DNA of 64,000 nucleotides from an uncultured Rhodospirillales bacterium (GCA_903822185.1 CAIJOA010000048.1:62001-126000), one strand, 5' to 3'; positions 1 through 10,158 are shown, numbered from the stretch's first letter. Made by a program: numbers and translations. The notes: generated by a model from the letters alone, not told the origin.

Positions 1-622
1 CGCGCAGTACCAGCGTCGGCAGATCGATCGTCTTCAACCGGTCGCCGTAATCGAGATCGCGGATCGCTTCCCACCCCCACGAGAAAACGACGGGATCGTC
101 TTCCAGCAGCCAGTTGCGGCAGGACTGCACTTCGGGGCCGTTCAAGGCAAGATACGGCGCGGGAAACCAACGGCTCATGGTCGAATCGAGCATCGCCGGC
201 ATGCCCTTCAGAGAATCGTCGGCGCGTTGCTGCGTGCCTTTGCGCGATTCCGGCGTCTGGCGATGACCGGTATCGGCGAGGATCAGACCGGCCAAAAGTT
301 CAGGCGCTTTCAAAGCGACGCCTTGCGCCACCATGCCGCCCAGCGAGCAGCCAACGACGACAGCGCCTTCGCCGCGTTCCATCCGCAACAACTCGATCAC
401 ATCGTCGGCGAGATCATCGAGACTGAACCGATCGTGCGGCACGTCGGTGTCGCCGTGACCACGTAAATCCACCGTCACGCAGCGATAGCGATCGGCGATG
501 CGCTCGACCACCGGGTCCCAGAAAGCGCCGCGCGTGCCGATCGGATGAAGGAACATCAGCACCCGTCCCGCGCCGCGAACCCGATAAGACAGCGAAAGCC
601 CATTCGACAAACGAAAATGCAT
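1..622 (-). CDS. alpha/beta hydrolase, C-terminus beyond window edge
   Basis: Reverse-strand reading from CAT 620-622: MHFRLSNGLSLSYRVRGAGRVLMFLHPIGTRGAFWDPVVERIADRYRCVTVDLRGHGDTD...VVVGCSLGGMVAQG; nucleophile elbow GCSLGG. Runs off the left edge, so not in the ORF track. Confidence 0.85.
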   Translation of the reverse strand, partial: MHFRLSNGLSLSYRVRGAGRVLMFLHPIGTRGAFWDPVVERIADRYRCVTVDLRGHGDTDVPHDRFSLDDLADDVIELLRMERGEGAVVVGCSLGGMVAQGVALKAPELLAGLILADTGHRQTPESRKGTQQRADDSLKGMPAMLDSTMSRWFPAPYLALNGPEVQSCRNWLLEDDPVVFSWGWEAIRDLDYGDRLKTIDLPTLVLR

Positions 623-637
623 CGCGTCCTCCCTGAC

Positions 638-1978
638 TTAGCGTGAGAGATTTTCTTGCACCCATCGCGCGACGCCGATCAGCGGCGCGTCCTGGTCGAG
701 AAATCCCATCAATTGAAGACCGACGGGCAAATCCTCGACCGTCAGCAGCGGCAAGGAAATCGCCGGCACGCCCAGCAGCGAACCCGGCGCGACGAAAGAA
801 GGATCGCCGGTGCTGGCGATGCCGATCGGCGCGGGCCCGGTTGCCGACAGTGTCACAGTCGCATCGCATTCTGCGGCGAGCGTCGCATAGAGCGCACGGA
901 TCGCGGCACGTTCGGCCAGCGCCTCGCGATACTGCGCGAGGGTCATCGCTTCAGCCTCGGCAAGCTTATCCAGTGTGAACTGCGTCAGCCCCGCCGAATT
1001 GAGCGTGCGGTAGCTGTTGATCGGCCAGCGCGCTTCCCAGCAATTCACTTGCTGCGATACCGGCATCGACCGGTCCAGCGCAGCTTGGGCTTTGGCGATC
1101 GCGGCGCTGCCCTTGGCGCGGCGGATTTCGACGCCCGCGCCTGCCAAACGATCAATGGCCGCGTCGAAGGCATCGCGCGTCGCGCCTTTCGCCTTGTCCC
1201 AGCCGGGCATTTCCAGCACGGCAAGACGGCCTGGCTTTTGCGCGGCCGGTGTTTCGGTAGGACCGATGAGGCCGCCATAGCCGGGGTCGCCGCCGGCGCG
1301 ATCGACGATCTGTCGCAGCATCACCCAGGCGTCTTCGATGCTGGCCGCGAGCGCACCGTGAACGCTTTGGCTCAGACCGTCGTGACTGCCGCCGCGATTG
1401 ACAGCGCCGAGACTTGGTTTGAACCCGACGACGCCGCAAAAGCTGGCCGGGCGCAGGATCGAACCCAACACCTGCGTGCCCAGTCCTGCCGCGATCATGC
1501 CCGCCGCCGTCGCCGCCGCCGAACCGCTGGACGAACCGCCCGGCGTGCGCCGCAGATCCCACGGGTTGCAGGTCGGGCCCGACGGCAGGGTCGCGAATTC
1601 GGTCGTGACGGTTTTGCCGAGAATGACCGCCCCGGCTTCGCGCAACGCCGTCACCGAAGCGGCATCGCGATTGGGCCGCCAGCCTTTGTAATAACCCGCG
1701 CCCATTTCGGTCGGCATGTCGTGGGTTTCAATGATGTCTTTGATGCCGACCGGCATGCCGTCGATCGGTGAAAGCGGCTTGCCCGCGCGCCAATGCGCCG
1801 TCGATTCATCCGCCGCCTTTTGCGCGGAGGCCGCATCGTAGGTTACGAAGGCATGAACCTGCGGCTCGATTTCGCCAAGCGTCGCCAGACAGCGATCAAG
1901 GAAAGCGCGCGGCGTGTCTGTACCCGCGCGAAAGCCATCGGCGGCAGCGACGAAGGAACGGGTTTGCGGATGTGCCAT
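638..1978 (-). CDS. amidase (GatA/amidase signature family)
   Basis: MAHPQTRSFVAAADGF...GMPVGIKDIIETHDMPTEMG...GGSSSGSAAATAAGMIAAGLGTQVLGSILRPASFCGVVGFKPS; amidase-signature Ser/Lys motifs. Start chosen at 1978, overlapping the upstream stop. Confidence 0.9.
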   Translation of the reverse strand: MAHPQTRSFVAAADGFRAGTDTPRAFLDRCLATLGEIEPQVHAFVTYDAASAQKAADESTAHWRAGKPLSPIDGMPVGIKDIIETHDMPTEMGAGYYKGWRPNRDAASVTALREAGAVILGKTVTTEFATLPSGPTCNPWDLRRTPGGSSSGSAAATAAGMIAAGLGTQVLGSILRPASFCGVVGFKPSLGAVNRGGSHDGLSQSVHGALAASIEDAWVMLRQIVDRAGGDPGYGGLIGPTETPAAQKPGRLAVLEMPGWDKAKGATRDAFDAAIDRLAGAGVEIRRAKGSAAIAKAQAALDRSMPVSQQVNCWEARWPINSYRTLNSAGLTQFTLDKLAEAEAMTLAQYREALAERAAIRALYATLAAECDATVTLSATGPAPIGIASTGDPSFVAPGSLLGVPAISLPLLTVEDLPVGLQLMGFLDQDAPLIGVARWVQENLSR

Positions 1979-2742
1979 CAGGATTGTCCGATAAAGCGAT
2001 TGATATGCGCCGCCACCTCGGCGGTACGTTCGGTATGAAGCGCGTGGCCGGTTTCCGGCATCGCGATCAGTTCGGCATTCTTGATCGGCTGGCGATAAAG
2101 CTCGGCACAGGCAAAGGGACAAATCTGATCTTCCCGGCCCCAAACGAGCAAGGTTGGCACGTCGATGCGGTGCAGCCAATAAGGCAGTTGCGGATTGCAG
2201 AGTCGCGGATTCCAGCCGAGGCGCGCCGCCGCCGCGCGGTTCTGCAGATAAACATCCTGATCCATTGCCGCGAGTTGTTTGAGACGCGCCTCGACCAAGC
2301 GTTGATCGTGAAACATGCGGCGCGCATGTTCTTCCGGCGGCCACAAGAAGATATCGCCGAACGGAACATCGGGCGAGCGAACGCCTGCCGGCGCCAAGAG
2401 GCTGATCGTCTTGAGCCGCGCGGTATCGCGGATCGCGATTTCCGCCGCCGTCCAACCGCCCAGCGAATGGCCGACCAGATGCACATCGTGCAGATCGAGC
2501 TGTTTCAGCATGTCGAGATAGAAGAACGCGAGATCGCCGACCGTCATCATCCAATCGGGGATGCTGGATCGGCCGAAACTGGGATGTTGCGGTGCGATGA
2601 CGCGATGGGTTTGGGCCAGGGTTTCGAGGAGCGGACTCCAGTTCGAACCGCCCGCACCGTGAAGGAAAAGAACCGTGTCTCCCGCGCCGCCCTCGAACAA
2701 GTGCAGCTTGGTGGCGTTGACCTCGATGGCCGATTCTTTCAT
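1978..2742 (-). CDS. alpha/beta hydrolase (C-C bond or amide hydrolase type; N-formylmaleamate deformylase-like possible)
   Basis: ORF 254 aa: FLHGAGGSNWSPLL...VHLVGHSLGGWTAAEIA...TLLVWGREDQICP...GHALHTE; GHSLGG elbow, catalytic Asp and His. Confidence 0.88.
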   Translation of the reverse strand: MKESAIEVNATKLHLFEGGAGDTVLFLHGAGGSNWSPLLETLAQTHRVIAPQHPSFGRSSIPDWMMTVGDLAFFYLDMLKQLDLHDVHLVGHSLGGWTAAEIAIRDTARLKTISLLAPAGVRSPDVPFGDIFLWPPEEHARRMFHDQRLVEARLKQLAAMDQDVYLQNRAAAARLGWNPRLCNPQLPYWLHRIDVPTLLVWGREDQICPFACAELYRQPIKNAELIAMPETGHALHTERTAEVAAHINRFIGQS

Positions 2743-2856
2743 CGCACTTACTCCCCCAACCGACGATAGGAAGCGGCTGGAAGCGCCGCAAGGCTATCCT
2801 TGAAGGTCGAAGCAGGAGAGTCGCATAATGGCTGCCCTGCCAGTCCGGAGGATCTC

Positions 2857-3567
2857 ATGCACCAAGTTGCCATTCCGCCCCACGTCACCGAACGCGTGAT
2901 CGCCCGCCGCGGCAAGGAACATGTCTATGAGGATTTCGATCCGGCACGCACCGCGCTGATCGTCGTCGATATGCAGAACGGCTTCATGCTGCCGGGCGTC
3001 GCCTTCGCCGAGATCAAGACCGCGCCGACCATCGTCCCCAACATCAACAAGCTTGCCGCCGCGACACGCGCGGCAGGTGGCACCGTTGTTTGGATCGTGA
3101 CGACCTATACCAAGGCCATCGATACCGAATGGTCCACCTATTACGGCCTATCGACCGCCGAAAGCGGCGCGAAACGCAGCGCGGCGCTGACCAAGGGCGC
3201 GAAAGGTCACGCGATCTGGGACGGGCTCGAGGTGAAAGCCGGCGACCCGGTCGTCGAGAAGAAACGCTTCTCCGCCTTCATTCAGGGATCGAGCGATCTC
3301 GACAGCGTGTTGAAGGCGCGCAACATCGACAACATCCTGATCACGGGCACCGTGACCGGCGTCTGCTGCGAATCCACCGCCCGCGACGGCATGATGCTGA
3401 ACTACAAGGTCACGATGGTGACCGACGGCAACGCCGCCTATAGCGACATGGAACACAACAACGCGCTGACCGGCTTCTACGCCAGCTTCGGCGACATCAT
3501 GCCGACCGACATGCTGGTCGGGCTGATGGAAAAGAACGCGAAGAAGTATCGGCAAGCGGCGGAGTAG
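2857..3567 (+). CDS. isochorismatase-fold cysteine hydrolase (N-carbamoylsarcosine/maleamate amidase-like)
   Basis: MHQVAIPPHVTERV...TALIVVDMQNGFM...EKKRFSAFIQGSSDLDSVLKARNIDNILITGTVTGVCCESTARDGMMLNYKVTMVTDGNAA; D-K-C catalytic pattern. Confidence 0.9.
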   Translation: MHQVAIPPHVTERVIARRGKEHVYEDFDPARTALIVVDMQNGFMLPGVAFAEIKTAPTIVPNINKLAAATRAAGGTVVWIVTTYTKAIDTEWSTYYGLSTAESGAKRSAALTKGAKGHAIWDGLEVKAGDPVVEKKRFSAFIQGSSDLDSVLKARNIDNILITGTVTGVCCESTARDGMMLNYKVTMVTDGNAAYSDMEHNNALTGFYASFGDIMPTDMLVGLMEKNAKKYRQAAE

Positions 3568-3582
3568 CGACGCCTCTATGAG

Positions 3583-3722
3583 AACCCTCTCCGCCCGCTT
3601 GCGGGGGGAGAGGGCAGGGTGAGGCGGGTTTTTCGACGAAAGAAGTGGTGCAGGTGATAGACACCTCACCCTCCCGCGCGATGCGCGGGCCCCTCCCTCT
3701 CCCCACTGCGTGCGGAGAGGGA
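3583..3722. repeat. Intergenic palindromic repeat, family A copy 1
   Basis: ccctctccgcccgcttgcggggggagagggcagggtgaggcggg ... cacctcaccctcccgcgcgatgcgcgggcccctccctctcccc...ggagaggg; near-identical blocks at 12759-12900 (inverted) and 41220-41357. Confidence 0.9.
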
Positions 3723-3731
3723 TTCTAACAA

Positions 3732-5369
3732 TCAGCCTTCCGGATTATCCGGCCGGAACTTCGTCTCGGGCTTGATGCCTTTCTTGCGGTACTGCGCGCT
3801 GATGCGGCCGTTTTCGAGATAGCGGCCCGTCGCCGCCCGCTCTGCCGCTTGGTCCCATTCGGGCAGCCAGTCGCCGAGCGAATAGCCATACCAGGGAGGC
3901 TGCGGCCGCAGCTTCGGCAGGCCAAGACGATCCCAGATGTCCTTGGCGCGTTCCATATAAGGCTTCGTCGGCAAGGCCAGCGGCGGGAAGTCGCCCTTCA
4001 TCGTCGCATCCATCAGCAGCGTCGAATCTTCGTCATCGTCGGATTCGCGCTTCGGCCCATGACCCTGGCCGCGATGTTTGACGGTTTCGACATCCTTCAC
4101 CGGGTCCATGCGATAGGCCATGGCCCAGAGGATCGCATCGGCATTGTCGGGATCGATGTCCTCGTTCATGGCGATGCAGATCTTGCTCATATCGCCTTTG
4201 AAGAAGGCGGCCCCATGCAGCGCACGCCAAATCTCGGTTCGAGGCATGCCTTTTTCGATCGTGATCATCGTAACGCGCAGCAAGCCGGTCAGCGGCTCGT
4301 GCAGCGAAACTTTCTTCACGCCCTTGATGCTGAGCGTGTCGCGCAGATGGGTGAGGAACAGCGGCTCATACGCCACGCGTTTGATGACACTCGATTCCGA
4401 CGGCGCGACCTGGCTGATGTAGGACGGAATGATCGCGTTGCGGCGATGGGTGATCGCCGTGATCCGCATCGGCATGTTGTATTCTTCGAGCGCGACATGG
4501 CCGTGCGATTCACCGAACGGCGCTTCGGGCTCGAGATATTCCGTGTCGATCAAACCTTCGATCACCACTTCGGCCTCGGCCGGGACCAGCAGATCGACCG
4601 TGCGAGCCCGCACGACATTGATCGGCGCCCCGACGAGGCCGCCGGCGACCTTGAACTCGTCCATGTCGATCGGCAGCTTCTGCGGGCCCATGAAGGCGAC
4701 CGAGGGCGGGCAGCCGAGCACGATGGCGCAGGGCATCGTTTTGTCGCCGCGCTTTTGATGCTTGAGGTAATGCTGAAAACCGCCGGCGCCGCCGACGCGC
4801 GTCGCCATGCGCACGACCAGGCGATCCGGCGCCTTCAGCGCTGCCCGGTAGGTGCCCATGTTCTGGATCAACGTATCGGGATCGCGGGTAATGACATTGG
4901 TCGCCGTGAGAGTCGGCGAGCTGTCGAAGCCCGGCGTCGAGATCGGAATCGTCAGCATGTCGAGGCCATGGCCTTCGCCTTCGAGGTCTTTGCCCTCGAC
5001 GATGACCTCGTGGCACGGCGCGTCATTAACGACGCGCGGGTCGATCGGATGGGCGATGGCGTGATCCCATTTCGCCTGGATGTCTTCGACCGATGCGCCC
5101 ATGCCGACGGAATAGATTTCACGGTTGGCAGCGATCGCACCGACCACGACCGGCATTTCGTATTTCCGGCCCTTGCCATCGACCACATTGGTGAAAAGGA
5201 ACGCCTTGCGTTCGCTTTCCGGCAGGCCGCCGACGAATTGCCAGCGGACCAACGGATGAAGCTCGGCGTCCTTGTCGATCTGCTCGTCAACCGTGACGAG
5301 CAGATTCTTCTTCTTCAGCGTCTCAAGATGGTCGTGGAGGTCCGGATAACCCCGCGACGCAGCCGTCAC
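3732..5369 (-). CDS. UbiD-family (prFMN-dependent) decarboxylase
   Basis: GTG start overlapping the upstream stop; PDLHDHLETLKKKNLLVTVDEQIDKDAELHPLVRWQF...ESHGHVALEEYNMPMRITAITHRRNAIIPSYISQVAPSESSVIKRVAYEP; UbiD family pattern. Confidence 0.9.
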   Translation of the reverse strand: MTAASRGYPDLHDHLETLKKKNLLVTVDEQIDKDAELHPLVRWQFVGGLPESERKAFLFTNVVDGKGRKYEMPVVVGAIAANREIYSVGMGASVEDIQAKWDHAIAHPIDPRVVNDAPCHEVIVEGKDLEGEGHGLDMLTIPISTPGFDSSPTLTATNVITRDPDTLIQNMGTYRAALKAPDRLVVRMATRVGGAGGFQHYLKHQKRGDKTMPCAIVLGCPPSVAFMGPQKLPIDMDEFKVAGGLVGAPINVVRARTVDLLVPAEAEVVIEGLIDTEYLEPEAPFGESHGHVALEEYNMPMRITAITHRRNAIIPSYISQVAPSESSVIKRVAYEPLFLTHLRDTLSIKGVKKVSLHEPLTGLLRVTMITIEKGMPRTEIWRALHGAAFFKGDMSKICIAMNEDIDPDNADAILWAMAYRMDPVKDVETVKHRGQGHGPKRESDDDEDSTLLMDATMKGDFPPLALPTKPYMERAKDIWDRLGLPKLRPQPPWYGYSLGDWLPEWDQAAERAATGRYLENGRISAQYRKKGIKPETKFRPDNPEG

Positions 5370-6367
5370 AGCGTCGCCCCACAAGAGCAATCGACATTGA
5401 ACAGCTGCGCCGCCGTTTCGCCGAGAATGGCGCGGCGTTCGGCGACGGTCATCGGCGTGTCTTCGATCAGCTTCACCGGGTCCGGATCGCCGATCGGGAA
5501 GGGATAATCCGAGCCCAGGCAAATCTTGTCGGCACCGGCGACGTCGCAGAGATAGCGCAGCGCGCGCGGGTCGAAGAGGACCGAATCGAAATAGAGCTGT
5601 TCGAACTCTTTTTCGGCATCGGCGAATTCGCCTTTGTGGATGGCGTTATTCCGCTTCAAACGGCCCAGCGCGAAGGGCAGCGCCGCGCCGCCATGCGACA
5701 CAAGCAACTTCATGCCCGAGTAGCGCGTCAGGTGACCGGCGAACATCATGCGCGTGATCGCGATCGAGGTGTCGGACACGCGGCCGATCGCGTTCATCAT
5801 GTCGAAATCGTTCACGCGATCATCACCGCAGACGAACATCGGATGGATGAAAATCGCGACCTTGTTATCCGAGCAATATTCCCAGAATGGGTTGAGATCG
5901 GGATCGTCGAGCTTGCCCAGTTCGCCTTTCGGCTGGGTGCCGATCATCGCGCCGTGGAAGCCTTTCTTCATGGCTTCGTCCAGCACCTGGGCGGCATGCT
6001 TGCCGCTTTGCAGCGGGACGCAGGCGAGTGGCGTCAGTTCGGGCGACCCTTTGATGTCGTTGAGGGTGCATTCGTTCATGAAGCGGCACCAGTCGGCGCC
6101 TTCATCGCCCGGCAGTTCGTAGCCGAAAATGTCGAGCCACGACCCGACCAGTTGGTTATCGACCCGCGCCTTGCCGAGCCATTCCTTGCGCTTTTCCAGA
6201 TCGAACAGCAGCGCGCCGACCGGGCGCGTCGGCTTATGATCGCCGAAGATCATCTTCATGCCGGGCTTCTCGTTGAGAATCTTCACCGACGGGAAAAGAC
6301 GGCGTTGCGTCGCCAATGCTTCGAGGAAAGAGGCCGGGACGTAATGGCCATGGGTGTCGATATTCAA
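5366..6367 (-). CDS. ACMSD-like amidohydrolase (Amidohydro_2), candidate decarboxylase
   Basis: MNIDTHGHYVPASFLEAL (canonical HxH)...IFIHPMF...LLVSHGGAALPFALGRL...KICLGSDYPFPIGDPDPV; metal-site residues of the ACMSD subfamily. Confidence 0.9.
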   Translation of the reverse strand: MNIDTHGHYVPASFLEALATQRRLFPSVKILNEKPGMKMIFGDHKPTRPVGALLFDLEKRKEWLGKARVDNQLVGSWLDIFGYELPGDEGADWCRFMNECTLNDIKGSPELTPLACVPLQSGKHAAQVLDEAMKKGFHGAMIGTQPKGELGKLDDPDLNPFWEYCSDNKVAIFIHPMFVCGDDRVNDFDMMNAIGRVSDTSIAITRMMFAGHLTRYSGMKLLVSHGGAALPFALGRLKRNNAIHKGEFADAEKEFEQLYFDSVLFDPRALRYLCDVAGADKICLGSDYPFPIGDPDPVKLIEDTPMTVAERRAILGETAAQLFNVDCSCGATL

Positions 6368-6376
6368 TGGAGCCTC

Positions 6377-8773
6377 CTATGTGCGTTTATTTTCGACGGT
6401 GGCAATCAGATCGCCCAAGACCGAGGGCGTCATCGGCAATTCGGCGATCTTCAGCCCCAAAGGGGAGAGCGCATCATTCACGGCACAAGCAATGGCAGCC
6501 GGGCCGCCAAGATACCCCGCCTCGCCCGATCCCTTCTGACCGAAGGCGGTCAGCGGCGATGGGGTGCAATGATCGATGATTTTTACATCGGGCACTTCGT
6601 GCGACGACGGAATGAGGTAATCCATGAAGGTGCCGCTAAGTAGCTGGCCGGTATCGTCGTAGAGGAACCGTTCGTAGAGCGCCGCGCCGATGCCATGGGC
6701 GATGCCGCCATAGGTCATGCCATGGACGATGTCGGGATTGATCATCACGCCGCAATCATGCCCGACCGTGTAAGGCCCGAGCGTCACCTGACCGGTGACG
6801 CGATCGATCTCGGCATAGACGATATGGCTTTCGAAGGCATAACACGGATACATCTGCACCCGGCCCGTCGCATCGGGCAGCGTGCCGCCGGTCGGAACTT
6901 CGAGCACAAAGCTGGCCTGCAGCCCGGGCTCCATACCTTCGGGCAGCTCGTGGAATTTGCGATGGGCGATCTCGACGATCACTTCCCAAGATACTTTTTT
7001 TGAAGGATCGCTGCGCAGCACGACATTGCCGTCGCGATATTCGACCGCATCGATCGCAACGCCGAGCTTCTTGGCGCCGATCGCGGTGACGCTGGCCTTG
7101 ATCTTCTTCCCGGCACCCGCCGTCGCGCCGCCCAGCATGATCGCCATGCGGCTGCCGACCGGGCTGTTCGACGGCATTGCCGACAGCGAATCTGCATGCA
7201 GCACGCGGATGGTATCGGGATCGCGTTCGAGGATTTCACCCGCCACGGTCGCGGCCAGCGTCTCGTGTCCCTGGCCCGAGGTCGAGGTGTTCATGATCAC
7301 GACGATCGCGCCGAACGGATCGACCTTGATCGTGCTGGCTTCCATCCAGGTCGTGGTTTCGTTCTTGGGGTTGAACAGCGGCTCGAACGCGGAATTGCCG
7401 CCCGACGGTTCGAGACAGGTCGAAAGTCCGATGCCCGCGAGCTTTCCCGCGGCGCGCGCGGCATCGCGGCGCTTGATCAAGTCGTTATAGGTCGCGGCGG
7501 TCAGCGTCTTGTCGAGGACGGTGTGGAAGTCGCCGCTGTCATAGGTGCTGCCCGACGGGATCAGATAGGGGAACTGATCGGCGGTGATGAGGTTGCGGCG
7601 GCGGATTTCGAGCCGATCCATGCCGAGATGCGCGGCGACGCGATCGACCATGGTTTCGAGCGCGAAATTCGTCGGCGCCTGACCGAAGCCGCGCACCGCT
7701 TCTTGCGGCGTCTTGTTGGTCGTGACGCTGATCGCTTCGTATTCGACGCTGTTGACCTTGTAAGGCCCGCAGATCGCGCCGACCGGCTTACCGAGTTGTA
7801 ACGGCGCGCGGCCTGCATGCGCGCCGCAATCGTCGAGCGCGCGAATCTTCAGCGAGCGGATCATGCCGTCGTTATTGAAGGCTGCCTGCATATCGAAAAT
7901 ACGATCTGGCCCTTGCGCATCGCCGCCGCGCATATTCTCGAGCCGGTCTTCCATCAGCTTGACCGGCACACCGAGGCGCTTGGCCAGATAGCCGCCGAGG
8001 ATCGAATGTTTGAGGCCGCGCTTCACGCCATAGGAGCCGCCGACATCGACGTCGTAATGAACGCGAATGGCATTGCCTGGCACACGGAGTGCGCGGCCCA
8101 GCAGATCGTGGAACTTCGGCATCTGGATCGACGCCCAGACATCGAGCAGCTGTTGCGCCTGATTCCACTGCGAGACAACACCGAAGGTTTCGATCGGCAC
8201 GGTCGAGCTGCGATGCCAACGCGCGCGGAACGCAATGCGATGATCGGCCGCCGCGAAATCTTCTTCGACCGTGCCCCACACCCATTTCTTCTGAAAGAGG
8301 ATGTTGGAGCCGTGTTCGGGATGGAGCGGCGGCGACTCCGACGACATCGCCTGTTCCGGATCGGTCACCGGCGTCAGCGGTTCGTACTCGACCTCGACCA
8401 GCTCCGCCGCATCTTCTGCAATGGCGCGCGTATCGGCGACGACCGCCGCGACCCATTCGCCGGCATACCGTGCGATGCCGTCGGCCAGCACATAACGCCG
8501 CAGCTTCGGTGCATCGAGGCCGCTCATCATCGGATCGGTGCCGGCGACGATGTCCTCACCGGTCACGACCAGATGCACACCCGGCAAAGCCAGCGCGGCC
8601 TCCGCATTGATGCTGCGGATGCGGGCGAACGAATAAGGACTGGCGACCAGCCCGACATGCAGCATGCCGGGAATGGCGATATCCGCGACGAAGACGCCCG
8701 ACCCGGCGAGGAAGCGACGATCTTCCTTGGGCCGGCGCTTTTTCGAGATGTAACGGAAGTTCTGCTCAGCCAT
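6377..8773 (-). CDS. xanthine oxidase/CO dehydrogenase family molybdopterin-binding large subunit
   Basis: MAEQNFRYISKKRRPKEDRRFLAGSGVFVADIAIPGMLHVGLVASPYSFARI...QEAVRGFGQAPTNFALETMVDRVA...STSGQGHETLAATVAGEIL...GEAGYLGGPAAIACAVNDAL. Confidence 0.95.
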   Translation of the reverse strand: MAEQNFRYISKKRRPKEDRRFLAGSGVFVADIAIPGMLHVGLVASPYSFARIRSINAEAALALPGVHLVVTGEDIVAGTDPMMSGLDAPKLRRYVLADGIARYAGEWVAAVVADTRAIAEDAAELVEVEYEPLTPVTDPEQAMSSESPPLHPEHGSNILFQKKWVWGTVEEDFAAADHRIAFRARWHRSSTVPIETFGVVSQWNQAQQLLDVWASIQMPKFHDLLGRALRVPGNAIRVHYDVDVGGSYGVKRGLKHSILGGYLAKRLGVPVKLMEDRLENMRGGDAQGPDRIFDMQAAFNNDGMIRSLKIRALDDCGAHAGRAPLQLGKPVGAICGPYKVNSVEYEAISVTTNKTPQEAVRGFGQAPTNFALETMVDRVAAHLGMDRLEIRRRNLITADQFPYLIPSGSTYDSGDFHTVLDKTLTAATYNDLIKRRDAARAAGKLAGIGLSTCLEPSGGNSAFEPLFNPKNETTTWMEASTIKVDPFGAIVVIMNTSTSGQGHETLAATVAGEILERDPDTIRVLHADSLSAMPSNSPVGSRMAIMLGGATAGAGKKIKASVTAIGAKKLGVAIDAVEYRDGNVVLRSDPSKKVSWEVIVEIAHRKFHELPEGMEPGLQASFVLEVPTGGTLPDATGRVQMYPCYAFESHIVYAEIDRVTGQVTLGPYTVGHDCGVMINPDIVHGMTYGGIAHGIGAALYERFLYDDTGQLLSGTFMDYLIPSSHEVPDVKIIDHCTPSPLTAFGQKGSGEAGYLGGPAAIACAVNDALSPLGLKIAELPMTPSVLGDLIATVENKRT

Positions 8774-9266
8774 CGGACTTAACCGGGGCATTGAGGCCGC
8801 TGAGACGCTGCGCGGCAAGCTTTACCGCATCGACGATCTGCTTGTAGCCGGTGCAGCGGCAGAGATTACCGCTGATCGCTTCGCGAATTTCCTCGTCCGT
8901 CGGCAAGCGGTTCTTATCCAGCAAGGTCTGGGATGCGATCAGCATCCCGGGGGTACAGAAGCCGCATTGCAGCGCGTGGGTTTCCCAGAAGCAGTCTTGC
9001 AGCACGCTCAAGGTGCCGGGTTCCGCGAGGCCCTCGACCGTGGTGATCGATGCACCATCGGCTTGAACCGCGAACATCAGGCAGGAACGGATCGCCTGTC
9101 CTTCAAAGATGATCGAGCAAGCGCCGCAGACGCCGTGTTCGCAACCGGTATGAGTCCCGGTGAGACGCAGTTCGTCGCGCAGAAAATCGACCAGCGTCAT
9201 GCGCGCCGAGGCCTTGCCGCGATAGGTGCGGCCATTGACCTTCAGCGTGATGTCATGTTCGGACAT
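8766..9266 (-). CDS. (2Fe-2S) small subunit of molybdenum hydroxylase
   Basis: GTHTGCEHGVCGACSIIFEGQAIRSCL...ALQCGFCTPGMLIAS...ISGNLCRCTGYKQIVDAV; two [2Fe-2S] motifs. Confidence 0.96.
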   Translation of the reverse strand: MSEHDITLKVNGRTYRGKASARMTLVDFLRDELRLTGTHTGCEHGVCGACSIIFEGQAIRSCLMFAVQADGASITTVEGLAEPGTLSVLQDCFWETHALQCGFCTPGMLIASQTLLDKNRLPTDEEIREAISGNLCRCTGYKQIVDAVKLAAQRLSGLNAPVKSDG

Positions 9267-9269
9267 CGC

Positions 9270-10154
9270 TCAGTTCCTTGCCGCCAGGGCTTCGTCGCGC
9301 GCGACGGTCATCACACGTAGCGAAAGCTCGCGGGCAACGCGGCGGCGATAATCGGCCGAGGCATGATTGTCGGTGATTGGATCGATCGCATCGCGCAGCA
9401 AATCGGCTGCGGCGGCGAGATCGGTGGCCTCGAGTTTCGTGCCGACCAACCGTTGTTCCATGGCATCGACGCGCAGCGGCGACGGCTCCGCGCCACCGAT
9501 ACCCACCACGGCGCGGCGGCACACGCCGCTCTGATCGAGCGCAACTTGGCATGCCGCCGAAACCAGCGCGAAGTCGCTGCGGCGTATGCTCATTTCATCA
9601 AACGCCGTGCCGATACGGCCGGCGATTTGCCAGATCGGAAAGCGCACTTCGGTCAGGCATTCTTCGCTGGAAAGCGCTGTCGTCATCGCGCCAAGGGCGA
9701 AATTCTTGTCGGCGATAACGCGCGATCCCTGCGAACTGACCGCGGTGATCTCGGCATCGAGCACACGCGCGAGCAGACAAATTTCAGCCGCCGGATCGGA
9801 ATTGGCGAGGCTGCCGCCGACGGTACCGCGATTGCGTGTTTGCGGATGGCCGACCATCGCCAGTCCTTTGGCGAGCAGCGGCAAAGCCTTTGCCAGCGCG
9901 ACATCGTTCAGCGCATCGTACTGACGCGTACAAGCGCGAATGACCACGGCATCCGAATCGATCATGATGCCCTTCAGTGTCTCGATGTGATTGACGTCGA
10001 TGAGCAGACTGGGACGCGTCAGCCGCATCACCATCAGCGGAACGAGCGTCTGGCCGCCGGCGATGATCTTGCCGTCGCCATTGGCGCTATCGAGCAGGCG
10101 GCAAACTTCTTCGACCGAGGCAGCGCGCGCGTAATCGAATTCCGCCGCCTTCAT
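9270..10154 (-). CDS. FAD-binding medium subunit of molybdenum hydroxylase
   Basis: EFDYARAASVEEVCRLLDSANGDGKIIAGGQTLVPLMVMRLTRPSLLIDV...GHPQTRNRGTVGGSLANSDPAAEI. Confidence 0.95.
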   Translation of the reverse strand: MKAAEFDYARAASVEEVCRLLDSANGDGKIIAGGQTLVPLMVMRLTRPSLLIDVNHIETLKGIMIDSDAVVIRACTRQYDALNDVALAKALPLLAKGLAMVGHPQTRNRGTVGGSLANSDPAAEICLLARVLDAEITAVSSQGSRVIADKNFALGAMTTALSSEECLTEVRFPIWQIAGRIGTAFDEMSIRRSDFALVSAACQVALDQSGVCRRAVVGIGGAEPSPLRVDAMEQRLVGTKLEATDLAAAADLLRDAIDPITDNHASADYRRRVARELSLRVMTVARDEALAARN

Positions 10155-10158
10155 TCGC

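Noticed and set aside
638-2791. 717-aa ORF suggesting a hydrolase-amidase fusion
   Set aside because: The N-terminal ~270 residues are a frameshifted shadow of the alpha/beta hydrolase 1978-2742; the amidase starts at MAHPQTRSF (1978).
3732-5522. Longer N-terminus of UbiD reading into the upstream gene
   Set aside because: Extra ~50 residues are out-of-frame amidohydrolase; GTG at 5369 overlapping the upstream stop is the better start.
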